Origin: Chaetoderma sp. LZ-2023a | Lineage: Eukaryota; Mollusca; Caudofoveata; Chaetodermatida; Chaetodermatidae | Length of the DNA stretch: 64,000 bases | Direction: 5' to 3' | NCBI GenBank assembly: GCA_034401795.1 | Contig: CM067369.1 | Span: 139,884,496-139,948,495, forward strand | Shown here: one piece after another, positions 33,870 to 44,768 of the stretch | Layout of the letters: each line of letters begins with the position of its first letter | How positions within the stretch are numbered: the stretch's first letter is position 1 | Made by a program: the position numbers and the translations under genes | The notes under the pieces: generated by a model | The model's input: the letters and a program-made list of their open reading frames with translations, nothing else | The model's database searches: none | Told to the model about the DNA's origin: nothing

Positions 33870-35380
33870 ATAAAATGTCCCTTTGAGCGCTTTGAGGTGC
33901 TGGTGACACCAGAGAGATTAAAATGGAAATACTGTGCAGAGCGAACACTTCTCACTACGACTAACATCATGATATTTGTCAACGAGCATTGCCATCACCA
34001 CATCCAAATTTTGCTTATGCATACCTGTTACTATTGTGATGGCCTCGCTGGCCACAATAATCCATGTCCTTGCTAACTGAGACATAGATTACCGTATGCT
34101 GATTGTACTACGTTGTGATACGTTCATTCTATATATGTTGCATAGAGCTGAGGCATATGTACCTTCAGATATTAATGGATGCTTTAATAGAATCACATGT
34201 CCAAGATAATATGTACATTAACCCAATTGGAAAAGTAATTTATTTACCTTTTGTAATAAACTGGTACTTTATGGATAAACAGTCGTATTGTGTTCAATAA
34301 TAAAATAAACCTTCCCTAGTGGAAACATGCTTTCCATCTGATAGTGGCTCTTTAAAGGTACAACGCTAAACCAACGTACTGTGTTAGTGTATAGAAATAA
34401 CGCAGTCTATACCAACATAATGATATGGGTATGTACTATTTTTGATAAACTATTACTATTTATATAGAATTTCGAAAACGAACCGGAACACCCAAAAACA
34501 GGGATATGACAAAAGCACAGGAGTATCTGTGCTTTTGTCGGGAAGTGCCTCGCTGACATTCTGACAGCTCGCTTGTGTTGTGATGATTATTTGATGGACC
34601 CAGATTTACAATACGCCTATTACTCGCTCAAACTGGTGAGAAACTCGCATATACATTATTATATTACCTTTTTTAAATACAAATGCAAATGTCTCACGCT
34701 GTGTGGTTTCGCTTATTAATTCAGGAAATCGATTCCAGTGGCAATGAAACATAGTTCCGTGATTCTGACAGCAACGCTTCTGTAGCGTGTCTATTTCCTG
34801 AACTTGAACAACTTTTTGTAAGCTTGCATTGGCTTATCCAATTAGTGTTGTGCAGTCTGTATTATGTTGCAGGCCTAAATCAGGACTCCTGACAGCGCAA
34901 TATATGATTCATCCTGTAAGCCTATAAACATATTCTCACTCCGCCTATGCACTAACTAATACACTTTTCTTGTGAGACTAAGCAACCATGTGAGACTAAC
35001 CAACCATGAGCGTGCAGCTTCAAAGCAAGTGAGAGATAAAGCTTTTGAAATGTATTTGCCAGCAAATTAGCCAACTGCATTTTTCCTATCCATAGGTAGT
35101 TGTCACCTAATTCAGCTTATTGAATATTATATGTAGGGATTCGAGATACAAGATACATGCAATTTACTGGAGTATATTACTATTAGGTAGGCATTTTGAG
35201 GATAATAGCTGGCCGTCAGTGCGATAGGTACAAAGGTTACCTACAATTATGGCATTGCCATATGAAAAAGTAAATTGAGTCTAAATAAATCGCTAAACAC
35301 GCTGTCTAATATGGCTATCCTCTTGGCTGACTCAGGAATGATGCAGTGTACTTGATACGCAGACTAATATAATTCAGGAA
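33870..35380. other. Non-coding stretch
   Basis: Nothing recognisable. A short inverted pair, AAAGCACAGGAGTATCTGTGCTTT, lies at 34513-34536. Confidence 0.5.
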
Positions 35381-35384
35381 TCCA

Positions 35385-35710
35385 GTCTCAGTCAATCATG
35401 TGATGATATAATCAATTACGTCATGTGTAGACTGACGTCATGATCGATTACATCATGAATGGCGCGACTTAGTCCATCTTAAACGCGTAATAATCCATCA
35501 CTTTGCACGAATTGTATGTCTTTAGACTTTAGTAGTTAATAAACATTCTGTGGAAAATTTTAAAATTAATTTGGCTTTGCCACAGCACCCAGGCAAATTA
35601 AGACCAAAATATTCAACATATTCCCTGAATAGCTTTCTGGAAAGGCGTGGGTGAAGCTAAGTTAGAGATGGATGAGCATAGCTAAATCTAGATTCATCTG
35701 TTGTATATTA
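35385..35710 (+). repeat. Family-A MITE copy, diverged core
   Basis: Arm: ATGTGTAGACTGACGTCATG and CACGAATTGTATGTCTTTAG. The core has lost part of its stem. End: TAGATTCATCTGTTGTATA. Confidence 0.75.
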
Positions 35711-36559
35711 ATAAGTGATTTTGTGATATTACGTGATTATGATTATTGAATTTATACAGACACCATGAGACTCAGGCGATCCTGTGGTAACGAGGTCGAA
35801 TCGTAAAGCAAATGGCGTGGGTTTGTATCCTGTCTCTACCTTATGGGCCGTGGTGTCGATGAGTATCATTGTTTGTAAATAATTCATTAATCAAGATGGA
35901 TATAGTGTTTCCAAATCACGGCCATTACTACTAGATCCATTCCATCCCAGACATACATCATCATATAAAACATGAATTTCCTGTGCAATCATGGACAGAC
36001 AATACTAGTCAACACTTACCGATGCTGGTTGCAGGGGTATCGGTGTAGATGCTCCTACCAGTATCGTGGACACGATTGTACAGGAAATCCAAAATCATTA
36101 ACTATCCATCTTGGCAATGAGTAAGCTAAATACATGTCTGCAAAACTGTGTTTTATCCACTGTCTATAAAGGCATAATGTGCGTATGTTTGGTAACACTA
36201 AATTCGCTCTGATAACTGGCAGATCTAGGTGGATTGTTCTGGGAAACAAAGGTTAGATGCCTTAAACTGTATTATGCGTGAGTGTAGGAAAGTTGCGCGC
36301 AAGATGATTAACTCTGCGCGAGCCAGTGTGGGTGTAGATGTTTATTTGGAATGGCGGTCTCCACTGACAGTTCACGGTATAAGTGTGCAGAGCTATGGAT
36401 GAAATAGAAATGTATTTCATTATGCCTATTCTGGGGATAATCCTGTCTTGGGATCCTCGTTGATCATCGTTGACAATATGTGTAATCATTTGTGAGCTTG
36501 GTGAGATCGGTCTGATTTGCTAAGATTTCGTGAGATCGGTGTGCAATGGACCGTCCCAG

Positions 36560-36880
36560 TTTATTTATCCATTATAAGACGTTATAATCAACTACGCAAC
36601 GTGTATGATGACGTCATAATCAATGACGTCATGAATGGCGTTGATAAATGCGTCACCAACGCATAATTGTTGACGGACTAAGCGTTGTTGTACGAATTGT
36701 ATATCTTTACTATTTAATAAAGATGCTGTTGACTATTTTGAAACTAATTTAACTGGGCGGTGTTGCTGCCATAGTCAGGGAGTTCAACGATCGATCGGTT
36801 CCAACACGAGCGATGTGTGGGTGGAGCTTAGCTAGAGATTGGCAGGGCATGGCTAAACTGGAAGGGTCCATTAATGCACT
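36560..36880 (+). repeat. Family-A MITE copy lacking the second hairpin arm
   Basis: GTATGATGACGTCATAATCA and TGTACGAATTGTATATCTTT precede GAAACTAATTTAACTGGGCG; the sequence then jumps from GCCATAG to TCAGGGAGTTCAACGATCGA, i.e. the second hairpin arm has been deleted. Confidence 0.8.
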
Positions 36881-37154
36881 TAGAAATGTGTGTTATGATT
36901 TAGACATTCTACTTGACAACGCGTCAACACACATACATTCACTGAAAGATCTATTATTCATCAAAAGCGACAGGATTCCATTTGTCACCAATAATATAAA
37001 TATATCATAGCATCCACAAATAAGCCTGCCGCCTGGGAGATTGATGTAGCTCTTCCTTTGCTTCCAGTAATGACTGGGTATCGTGTTTGAATATCATAAC
37101 ATTGTGTGATTCATATTGTTGCAGAGCCTTAACAGGTGACTATTTACATCTTCG
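36881..37154. other. Non-coding stretch
   Basis: No feature recognised. Confidence 0.4.
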
Positions 37155-37358
37155 TTAACCCTTTAATGACTAAATTTGTTCCAAAAAATTAAAATATTTA
37201 CTTATTGAATGTCCATTTGCAGGGCAAGAGAAGACTATTTTTGAAAATTTGCCACTGGAATGACGGGCTTGGTTATCTTGGCCTGCAAATGGACATTTCT
37301 CGAGACCTCTGCAGAGGCCGGTCTTGGCCGTTTTCGTCCTGAAATGTTTAATGGAAAA
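37155..37358. repeat. Family-B foldback element
   Basis: It starts TTAACCCTTTAATGACTAAA and holds TGTCCATTTGCAGGGCAAGA with GGCCTGCAAATGGACATTTC inverted. It ends near GTCCTGAAATGTTTAATGG. Confidence 0.8.
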
Positions 37359-37824
37359 GAGATTTACTCCTGGCTATGTGATACCTTTCGTCATGTTCTT
37401 TCTGAAGGTGACACGCCTTGTCATTTGTAATATATAATAACTATTTATCTAACCTCACTGTTCTTGACGAATAATACCGTGTTTCCGTTCTTGTTAGAAC
37501 TGTGGGGTTTGAAGATACCCATTCAACTAATGAGTCTAATGTTTTCATGCAATTGGTGTTTAGTGCTAGCCTGCTGCATATGTTGACTGAATAGCCCCTT
37601 ATTCTAGCTGCGGGTAGCTGCCCAATAAACCGTCATACCCCTTAGTGAGTTTGTCAGTCAGTCAATTAGTAAGTCACAGAAGCTTATTCTGGGCTGTATC
37701 TAAAATATCTAATGATCCCATTTGACTCAAACTGTAACACAACGAAGGAACTAGCCATTCTGACTCAAGAGAATTTGCAGTTATTGGCCGTGTTCTGGAT
37801 AGAAGAACATGCAGCTTTATGTAG
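37359..37824. other. Non-coding stretch left of the retrotransposon
   Basis: No gene; the retrotransposon homology starts near 37825. Confidence 0.45.
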
Positions 37825-39522
37825 TTTACCAAGTAAACTCGGAATTGCGGACAAAGGTTCAGGACTTGGCTTATGCATGGGGTCCTATGGAGAGGGCACG
37901 CGCAATAACAATGGAGATTCACTGGTGGCATTCCTTATTTCCAATGGCTTATTTGTCACAAATACGGCTTTCAAACGCCCATGCCGTCACCGGACAACAT
38001 GGACTGGACACATTACTGATCGCAAAGCCCCAAAAGGTTCTGAGGCTACAACAGCTGTCTTCAACCAAATAAACGTCATACTATGCAAAACAGAAGCAAA
38101 ACCCTTACTCCGGAATGCTCGTTCGTATGGAGGCACAGACCCTAATTCTGACGATAAGCTAGTCATCACACGCCTTCAGATGAACGATCTCTACCTAATA
38201 TATAAACACCGTACCAGGCAAGAGGGTAGAGTCACCTACAAACTGCCCACGCTCGTCAGAGGCACTGACACTCAAATGTCATACAAAAAAGCCCTCAGGG
38301 AGCAGATAGCTAACATCTATGTCAGCGCCAAACGAAACCCTAACCAAAATAATGAAACCTATGGAATCATCCGCTACCAGTGCCATAAGGTGTTCTTAAA
38401 AACAACCAAACTAGGTATACTGATGACCCTCTAATAGTAAAACTGTCAGCAGAGCAGAAAGCCTTATGGCGGCACATCTATCAAAGTAGCCAAAGTGAAA
38501 ACCGCACCAAACTACGCCGGGAGCACAATATTATTCTGCACCACATTAGCGAATGCTTAAAAGATCTTGATATTCAACAGGCGGACGCCCTAGCAGATGA
38601 AATCACTGCCACAGATGACTGTCACAAGATGTTCCGGGCAGCCCGAGCCCTGAGAGTTACTGACTACATACCACCACCCACTGTACACAACTCTGCAGGA
38701 CACTTTATCAGGACTGACCAGGCAAAAGCCGAGGCGATCCGAGAATGGTTCAAGGAACAGTTCACTGACAACGATGATAAGCCCTTGCACCCGTTCTAAG
38801 GAGATCCCAGGCCATTACCAACACCAATTAAAACAGCAGAAGTTGAGAAGGCACTTAAAGCACTGAAAAACGGATGAGCATCTGGACCTGATGGCATGAG
38901 CAATGAACTATTCAAATATGCAAGTGACATTATCTCAAAACCGATCACGCACCTAATCAATTCAGCTTTTATGCACCACCTTCCCATCGATGCTGTAGGC
39001 CAAAGCACCCTTATCGCACTACCCAAGCCCAAGAAGCCACCTGTGCCCCCAGCCAATCTGTGGCCCATTGTGCTCCTCAACAGCATAGGGAAAATCTTAT
39101 CCAATGTTACTCTATGCCGCATCCAACACAACGGATCATGTCAACGTGGCTTCAAACGTGGACGCCACTGTGCAGACAGTGTATGGGCGCAACGCATGCT
39201 TGTGTCCGTAGTCATGTCAAAACACTGCGACTTCCACAAAATAGGCATTGACATGTTACGAGCCTTCGACACAATTAAACGCCAGGCCAGTTGCAATGAA
39301 GATTAGCTATGACTAGTGAGACTACTGCTTGCAGACACCAAGCTGAGAGTACGAGCCAAGTCAGTGAGGTCTGTAGAGACATCAATCGGCTCCCCACTGG
39401 GAGGTGGTCTATCTCCGGTGCTTTTTACCTTCTATATTGCTGCCACATTGAAATCTGTGCGGGAAAGCTCCACAAGCCCAAACCCCTCAGTTTCAATACT
39501 GGGCATGCCACTAGAGATGGAA
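37825..39522 (+). pseudogene. Non-LTR retrotransposon, endonuclease and 5' half of the reverse transcriptase
   Basis: The frame 37825-38434 matches the C-terminal half of an APE-type endonuclease: SYGEGTRNNNGDSLVAFL, then TTWTGHI and CKTEAKPLLRNARSYGGTDP, ending in the D..LVI catalytic region. After a frameshift near 38400 and stops, the reverse transcriptase follows: ASGPDGMSNELFKY, LIALPKPKKP, PIVLLNSIGKILS, RGFKRGRHCADSVW, IDMLRAFDTI (motif A Asp) and IGSPLGGGLSPVLFTFY (motif B). The frame then runs into the 16-kb inserted element exactly at the YADD motif. A TGA replaces one codon before ASGPDG. This is an old, 5'-truncated LINE copy of a clade I do not assign. Confidence 0.85.
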
Positions 39523-39527
39523 TATGC
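39523..39527. other. Left target-site duplication TATGC
   Basis: TATGC immediately precedes the left terminal repeat and is repeated at 55776-55780 after the right one. Confidence 0.85.
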
Positions 39528-39711
39528 AGTAGTAGTGTCGGGGTCAAAATGATATCACCTCCCTCAACTGGATTTCCATTTAGACAAATAAGCCCCCACC
39601 TCCCTCAACTAGATTTCCATTTAGACAAATGAGCCTCCCTCCCCCACCCTCTCAATCCTGGGGCATAGGTTGCGGGGGCCACCACGGATCGCCGAACGGC
39701 TGCCAGAGAGG
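39528..39711. repeat. Left terminal inverted repeat
   Basis: Matches 55634-55775 inverted. It contains a direct duplication of a 42-base block (CCCTCAACTGGATTTCCATT and the second copy CCCTCAACTAGATTTCCATT), present once at the right end. Outer parts are about 90% identical, so the element is not very recent. Confidence 0.9.
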
Positions 39712-39800
39712 TAGTATCACACTACTACTATCTGGGTCTGAACACCCATTTAGAGGTAAGCCTCCACAGTGATATGCATCACTGATCGCCATCAACCACA

Positions 39801-39804
39801 GGCC

Positions 39805-39871
<67 letters not shown>
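39801..39871. repeat. (CT)n microsatellite just inside the left terminal repeat
   Basis: Two CT runs split by CACC. Confidence 0.97.
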
Positions 39872-39872
<1 letters not shown>

Positions 39873-39883
39873 TCTATGTAGGC

Positions 39884-40282
39884 TCAGTCAAACACGTAGT
39901 CTCTGCCAGAATCGCATCGGCATGATGGGACCACACATTGGGGCTTCCATCTACCTTGACAACGCTCACCTGGGAGGAGGCTAAAGTGATTAGCATGTGA
40001 GCCATGGCAGACTCTGGCATGTTCACATGTTACGCAGAGAATCTGCTGCTGAGCAGGGGTCTCCAGCAGACAACCACGGCCTACCCTCTCCACCCCATAG
40101 AAGTGGCAGACAGACTTGATCTCTTCACGTGGGTGAAAGCGTTCGTAAATGTTTCTCCACAAGCGGTCGACACAAGGATTGTACTGGGGGTCATCCCGGA
40201 AGTGTGCCCACTTGGCATCCAATATCATGGCAGTCTCAGCCACTACTGTAGACGCCAGCACGAGCAGTATGATGAAAATCAT
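39884..40282 (-). CDS. Secreted Cys-rich protein of the virus-like element
   Basis: An intact 132-codon frame from ATG 40282. The first 16 or so residues, MIFIILLVLASTVVAETA, form a classical signal peptide with an Ala-rich cleavage site. The mature part has about ten Cys (NPCVDRLW, VCHFYGVERVGRGC, ILCVTCEHARVC, GERCQGRW, PQCVVPSCRC), which suggests a small disulfide-bonded secreted or virion-surface protein. I recognise no family. It has its own promoter-like block (40283-40304). It could be a host-derived gene or an immune or structural factor; that is open. It is one of the few genes of the element without a lesion. Confidence 0.6.
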   Translation of the reverse strand: MIFIILLVLASTVVAETAMILDAKWAHFRDDPQYNPCVDRLWRNIYERFHPREEIKSVCHFYGVERVGRGCLLETPAQQQILCVTCEHARVCHGSHANHFSLLPGERCQGRWKPQCVVPSCRCDSGRDYVFD

Positions 40283-41263
40283 GGCTATATGTGAAGAGTT
40301 AAACTGAACAGAGTGAACCCCTCGAGAAATATCCGTGCCAGATCGAGCCCTGTTCCATCTGGATCGATAGTGATCGTCATCCCCTCAGGGGCAGTTGCTA
40401 GCTGCTTCACTCTGCCGCCAGCTAAGAAACGTAGCTCCAGGATTATATGAGTCGTTTGCTGGCTAGTGAGTCAGACTCGCTAAAGCAGTTTAACAGCACC
40501 CTTGACTTTGGAGACGTGACACACCATTTACCCGTAGGGTTCCCTCCTGGAGGTTAACAGCTTCATCTGGTCCATCGAATGGACGATGCAGCAGATGCTT
40601 TCCACCTGTAACCCCAATCTGGTGACCCACTCTCGTCAGGGAGACACCTTCCCCTATGTAGGTGAGGAAGAATGATCCCCGATTGTAGAGCTTTCGAACT
40701 GTCCCATCCTTTTTCACAACAGAGGAGAGGGGAGTAACCTCTATGTCAATGACTGCGGGAGGCCTATATAGGGGCAACCACACTTCATTCTTCTCAAATA
40801 TGAACTGCAGGTTTTTTGCCAGAGTCAATAGCAGGCCATCATGGGCCATCGGTGGGGCACGGCTCGAATAGGGTTTGACCAGATGAAAGCTGAGGTCGTT
40901 ATTTATGGTGTTGATGTCTGCCACCTGTGTATCCGAGAGCTCAATCAACGGCTCTAGGATGTACTTCCTCTTCAGGAAATCGTACCGAAACACGATCTTG
41001 TGGCCATCTATGTTGCGACCCAGGCGCTCCTTCGTCACATCCTTGAGGTTTGTGAGCAGCTCCACCCCATCACCAGCAATGGGGTAGAGGGAGAATACCT
41101 TTGAGCTTGCTTTGTACTGTAGGGCGAATGACTTGCCATCGCTCTCTTCTACCTTGGCAGCATCAACTGCGTACACATCTGCCAGGTCAGCAAGACCGGT
41201 TGAGTGAGCAAATATGGGTTCCATGCACGCTATTGAAGGGGTGTAAGCAGGAGATATAACCAT
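40277..41263 (-). pseudogene. Unknown protein, candidate structural protein of the virus-like element
   Basis: From the ATG at 41263 a frame of about 257 codons runs to 40490. A second frame of about 60 codons (40465-40277: LRFLAGGRVKQLATAPEGMT, then DLARIFLEGFTLFSLTL) continues the same style, so a frameshift near 40480 probably split one protein of about 320 residues. The sequence is beta-rich, with segments such as GHKIVFRYDFLKRKYILEPL and RKLYNRGSFFLTYIGEGVSL, and no membrane segment. No family is recognised. Its start codon shares the four bases CATG with the start of the plus-strand gene at 41262. A longer upstream extension of the frame (to 41392) overlaps that gene and is unlikely. 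Confidence 0.5.
40283..40304 (-). promoter_or_regulatory. Promoter-like block: GTTTAAC ... TATA
   Basis: Read on the minus strand: GTTTAACTCTTCACATATAG then CCATG. The same arrangement precedes 42236, 44769 and 48243. Confidence 0.5.
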
Positions 41264-41639
41264 GCCGATTGTCCGACTGCTGCTCTCCGGTGGTGAGAAC
41301 GTAATCTCACCCACTCTAGAGGGGAGATGGGTGGTACAGTACCGTGTAGAATGGGTCCTCTTCGAGGTGCCCCAGTGGGCCACAACATACACACACGCCG
41401 ATGTGCTACATCAACCCCCGGGCAGTGCACACAGCAGATCACTAGTAGAAGTCGGACGGGACGTGATAGAGTATCTCCCAGGTGCCAACAACAACCTATG
41501 GAAAGCTATCAGTCCTCGCCTGTTCACACCTGTAAATCAGCCGTTTGACGGCCCCTCCATTAACATATATGCCAGCATGGATGGGATATCGGACACCCAT
41601 TTAGAGTTTACCCTCTTATTACTCATTGACCTGACATGA
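41262..41639 (+). CDS. Small beta-rich unknown protein
   Basis: An intact 125-codon frame from ATG 41262 ending TGA 41637-41639. It reads like a compact beta protein: MPIVRLLLSGGENVISPTL, WVVQYRVEWVLFEVPQW, and a C-terminus NIYASMDGISDTHLEFTLLL. No family is recognised. The stop overlaps the next start (ATGA at 41636-41639), a translational-coupling type of arrangement, so this and the next gene are probably one transcript. Confidence 0.55.
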   Translation: MPIVRLLLSGGENVISPTLEGRWVVQYRVEWVLFEVPQWATTYTHADVLHQPPGSAHSRSLVEVGRDVIEYLPGANNNLWKAISPRLFTPVNQPFDGPSINIYASMDGISDTHLEFTLLLLIDLT

Positions 41640-42221
41640 TATCATACCAGCATTATCTGACCTTGGCCGAGATGATGAAGAAAGAGGTTCGCCCCTTCAT
41701 AACACTGGCACAGATAAAGGCCTTAAACGAGCAGAGGCTCGCACTGCAACCAACAAGAAGGAGAGCGACTACAGTGGGAGAACTGGTATCAACAGAATGC
41801 GAGCCTTGCAAGGAGGCAAAGGAACAGTGAAAATTTCCGATACTGGCAGGCCCTCCTGGAGGAGAGTAAGCGGGACGCAGGAGCCTTGACAGACGACGAT
41901 GAGCTAGCTGTCTTCACAGACGAGGAAGAGCCAGGTGTTTTCTCAGACGAGGATGAGCCAGATGTCATACAGTGGAAAGAGGAGATGGCGCAGAAGTGTA
42001 AGACCAAGAAATTCATCCAACGGCGGACCTACTATCTTGGTGATAAGGTGAAGTTCGAGATGTCATGTCTCAGAAAGCTACTGGCACCCGACATAGTGCT
42101 GGATGACCTCTGTCTAAGAGACGTCTGTCTCGAAACCAGCAAGCCGGCATGGTTCGCCAGGCTCTCCAAAATGAACCCTTCTATGACTCATGAGCAGATA
42201 CTGCAGGTGATGCAGGTTTAA
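41636..42221 (+). pseudogene. Acidic coiled-coil-like protein, one frameshift
   Basis: The first 40 codons (TLAEMMKKEVRPFITLAQI, ALNEQRLALQ) continue, after a frameshift near 41750, in a second open frame: LQWENWYQQNASLARRQRN, then YWQALLEESKRDA and an acidic run DDDELAVFTDEEEPGVFSDE, ending in CLRKLLAPDIVLDDLCLRD. The whole would be about 195 residues, helical and charged. The stop is TAA 42219-42221, followed at once by the promoter-like block of the next gene. No known family. Confidence 0.5.
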
Positions 42222-42235
42222 TCTCCAGGTATACT
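42216..42235 (+). promoter_or_regulatory. Promoter-like block: GTTTAAT ... TATAC
   Basis: GTTTAATCTCCAGGTATACT lies directly before the ATG at 42236 and overlaps the previous stop codon. Confidence 0.5.
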
Positions 42236-42825
42236 ATGGCAAAATCAGAGTGCCAGAAGCAACCAGAAATATACCCCTCCGTGACTGCTGACGAGGGGGT
42301 TACATTACATGACTGGCGACTCCAGCAGATAGATACCATCAGACAGCATCTCGTCCATGAGGCAGAAAAGTATAGCAGAACATGCAGGCGATATAAGACA
42401 GCCTACAACGCCCTCACGCATCAACCACTGCTGCGGGTCACTCTCGCTACAGGGGTGGGGCCATCGTAGCCATCCTGCAGGGTGGCGTGGCACTAGCCAC
42501 CACTGTCTTGGCCACGGGCTTGGGGGTGGGACAGTGTCAGATCACAAGGAGGCTGGAGAAGCATGCTAAGTACGTGGCACTGGCACAGAGTATGCTATGG
42601 ACTATTGACGAGTCTGTCAGCAAAGCTCTCGAGGATGGCCAGGTCACTGATGAGGAGTACCGCCATATATTGAAGGTCCAAGCCCGGTACCGCATGGAGA
42701 AACTTAAAGTGCGACAGCAATACCTCAAAGGCTCCAGCGGGCGGGTTGATATGGAGGAGTTAAAAAACGAGATGTTACAGCGAGGTCGCCTCGCTGGGCT
42801 CTGGAGTCGAGACGTCTACAAATAG
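42236..42825 (+). pseudogene. Small membrane/helical protein, one frameshift
   Basis: The start at ATG 42236 gives a helical N-terminus (RLQQIDTIRQHLVHEAEKYS, RRYKTAYNALTH). A frameshift near 42430 leads to the second frame with a Gly/Ala-rich hydrophobic segment (AIVAILQGGVALATTVLA, TGLGVGQ), then a long helix (KHAKYVALAQSMLWTIDESV, KALEDGQVTDEEYRHIL). About 196 residues. This order, a helix, a glycine-rich membrane hairpin and a helix, recurs in related elements of other invertebrates as far as I remember, but I know no function for it. A virion membrane-active protein is one possibility. Confidence 0.5.
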
Positions 42826-42864
42826 TGTGCTGCCTGTACGGTAGCTTTAAGAACACTAGTATAG

Positions 42865-44160
42865 ATGGCCTTCCCACTGAACCTCACGACAGTCATCCGA
42901 ATCCAACCGCCCCTCCTGGGTACACCCGTGACTGGCCTGAGAGGTCCCTGGATGATATACCTGAGCTAACACCATTCTCCATCACAGTGGATGGACGGTC
43001 CCGAACCAGCTTCTCCATCAACCCACGACCACTGACCAACCGCCCCATCACCATCAAGGATGCGAAGCAAGCTCATACTTGGATGGCTGCTCCAACCCTC
43101 TCATACTGGAATCAGCAGCTGAACTTTGCCGTATGGTGTGCCACGGCAGGATGTGGAGTAAGTTCCACCCTGCTTCACCCCTATTCTGGTACTCCTGAAG
43201 CTGGGTTCATCGCCAGCTGTCTCAGATTCCACGTGTACTTCATGGTGCGACGAATCCTCCATGAGCTGGGGGCAAGCCTCCCTGATACAAACGCCTTCGA
43301 CCCACAGCTCAACAGTCATAGTGTCTCGGTGGCCAGCAGACTACAGAGAGAGTTCAGCACTCAGCCAGACTATTGGTGGCATGGTGGTGACAACAGCGGT
43401 CTATGGGTTATGTACGGTGACCCGAGACGTGACTACTAGGATTCCCCTATCGAACACCCAGACGAGTAGGCCATCAGAAGACAGCGACATTCACGTTCGA
43501 TCCAGACTCCGACCCTGGAGCGCTGGTGCAAAATATGCACATCACTGATTTGAGGCAGGACTATTCCGATGTGTGGAAGTACTTTGTCCCACACCCCACA
43601 TCAGGCCTCACACCAGCAGGGATCGTTCGGATCAACCAGTCCCTGGAAGCACTGTGCTACTGCCTCCTTACAGCACAGACCAAGCTGCGGCATTGCATAG
43701 ATGGTGTCAGCGGAGCAGAGGTCCAGGCCATGTTCATCAGTCTCGTTGAGGATATGATCATGGTGGCAGACCCCCAGTAGTCCTATTGCTACATTCCAGC
43801 AGGCGCTGCAGAAGGCCCGTCGCAATCTTGACTTTGCCATTTCGCCACACCTACGGTTGATTCCGAGCAACATGATCGTGAACATCGAGGACCTCCAAGT
43901 CAGGGGCTATAACAACATGATAGACGAGGGGAGTTCCCCCGGTGTCCACTTCGGCTTCAACACTGCCATCAACGCTCCTACACGTAGTACAAGCCGACGA
44001 TCATGTCGTTCCGACCTTGACACTGCAGCCAGTGGACACGGCAGATCCAGGCACCCCGACACTGCAGCCAGTCGACACCACACCACTTCCCATGGTAGCT
44101 CTACATGTGGTGTCAGGCATAGCTATCGTGGTGCTCGGGATCAGCCTACTCCGCCACTAG
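42865..44160 (+). pseudogene. Candidate structural protein with C-terminal membrane anchor, several frameshifts
   Basis: Pieces in order: NLTTVIRIQPPLLGTPVTG near the ATG at 42865; then, in a second frame (to 43439), AAPTLSYWNQQLNFAVWCAT, FHVYFMVRRILHELGASL and GDNSGLWVMYGDP; in a third (43526-43780) GLTPAGIVRINQSLEALCYC; in a fourth (43785-43990) FQQALQKARRNLDFAIS and QVRGYNNMIDEG; and in a last (to 44160) a hydrophobic anchor VALHVVSGIAIVVLGISLL. Together about 430 residues. The blocks are collinear and non-overlapping, which points to one gene with three or four frameshifts. Size and position make it a capsid or envelope candidate, but this is inference. Confidence 0.5.
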
Positions 44161-44189
44161 CAAATCAGCTATAAAACTATCCTGACTCT

Positions 44190-44627
44190 CTACACGGTGA
44201 GATACTGAACCAGCTTGGCATGCCCTACAGCCCCTATACCCGCTGCCAACTTGCACATCCAAGGGCTTGAGGGTTCGGCAGCGCATTCTTTTTCCAGCTT
44301 GTAGTATCGCAGAGCCTTGTTCAGCTCTGAGTCCGGTGAGGCCATGGTGGTCTGCAACTGCTGGAACACATCCGACAGATACTCCCGATCCTTGTAGAAA
44401 CCTTTAACTCATAGGAGCTGCTCGACGATACTCCCACCCATGATAAGGTATTCGAGGAAGCAGATCTGTCCCTTGCCAAATCCTAGATAGAGCTTCACAG
44501 CTGTCAGCTCCTCTGTCAGCTCAGCACCGGAGAGCTGAGCGAGCTCATCTGGTGTCTTCTTCTTGTAGTCCTTCAACTCCCTCCAGAAGACATCATAGTA
44601 CTTCTCACACAGCGTGAGCCCGGACAT
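44190..44627 (-). pseudogene. Unknown helical protein, one in-frame TGA
   Basis: From ATG 44627 the frame gives MSGLTLCEKYYDVFWRELKD, then LTAVKLYLGFGKGQICFLEY, a TGA at 44409-44411, and continues as VKGFYKDREYLSDVFQQLQT and CKLAAGIGAVGHAKLVQYL to TAG 44190-44192. About 145 residues with no frameshift. It is mostly helical; no known family. The TGA could come from CGA (Arg). A CTTAAAC word sits directly before the start (minus strand), as at two plus-strand genes of the element. Confidence 0.55.
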
Positions 44628-44653
44628 GTTTAAGATGTCTCAATAGAGAGATG
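44628..44653 (-). promoter_or_regulatory. CTTAAAC start-proximal motif
   Basis: Minus strand: CTCTATTGAGACATCTTAAA then CATG. It resembles 48211-48242 in its CTCTAT and CTTAAACATG parts. Confidence 0.45.
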
Positions 44654-44735
44654 AATATTCCTGAGTACCAACCCGGCCACCTGGCGGACGCAGACTGGGA
44701 AGATCTTCTTAGCTCTCTCGACAGGGGACGCAGAC

Positions 44736-44768
44736 GTTTAACCGTGGTGTATACTCAGTGCTTAAACA
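44736..44768 (+). promoter_or_regulatory. Promoter-like block: GTTTAACC ... TATAC ... CTTAAACA
   Basis: GTTTAACCGTGGTGTATACT then CAGTGCTTAAACA precede ATG 44769. Confidence 0.55.

Noticed and set aside
34513..34536. Short perfect inverted repeat AAAGCACAGG...CTGTGCTTT
   Set aside because: Too short and isolated to call an element; may be chance.
43857..44174. Ser/Thr/His-rich 105-codon frame as an independent gene
   Set aside because: Its first part is one segment of the frameshifted gene at 42865-44160; the rest is out of frame.
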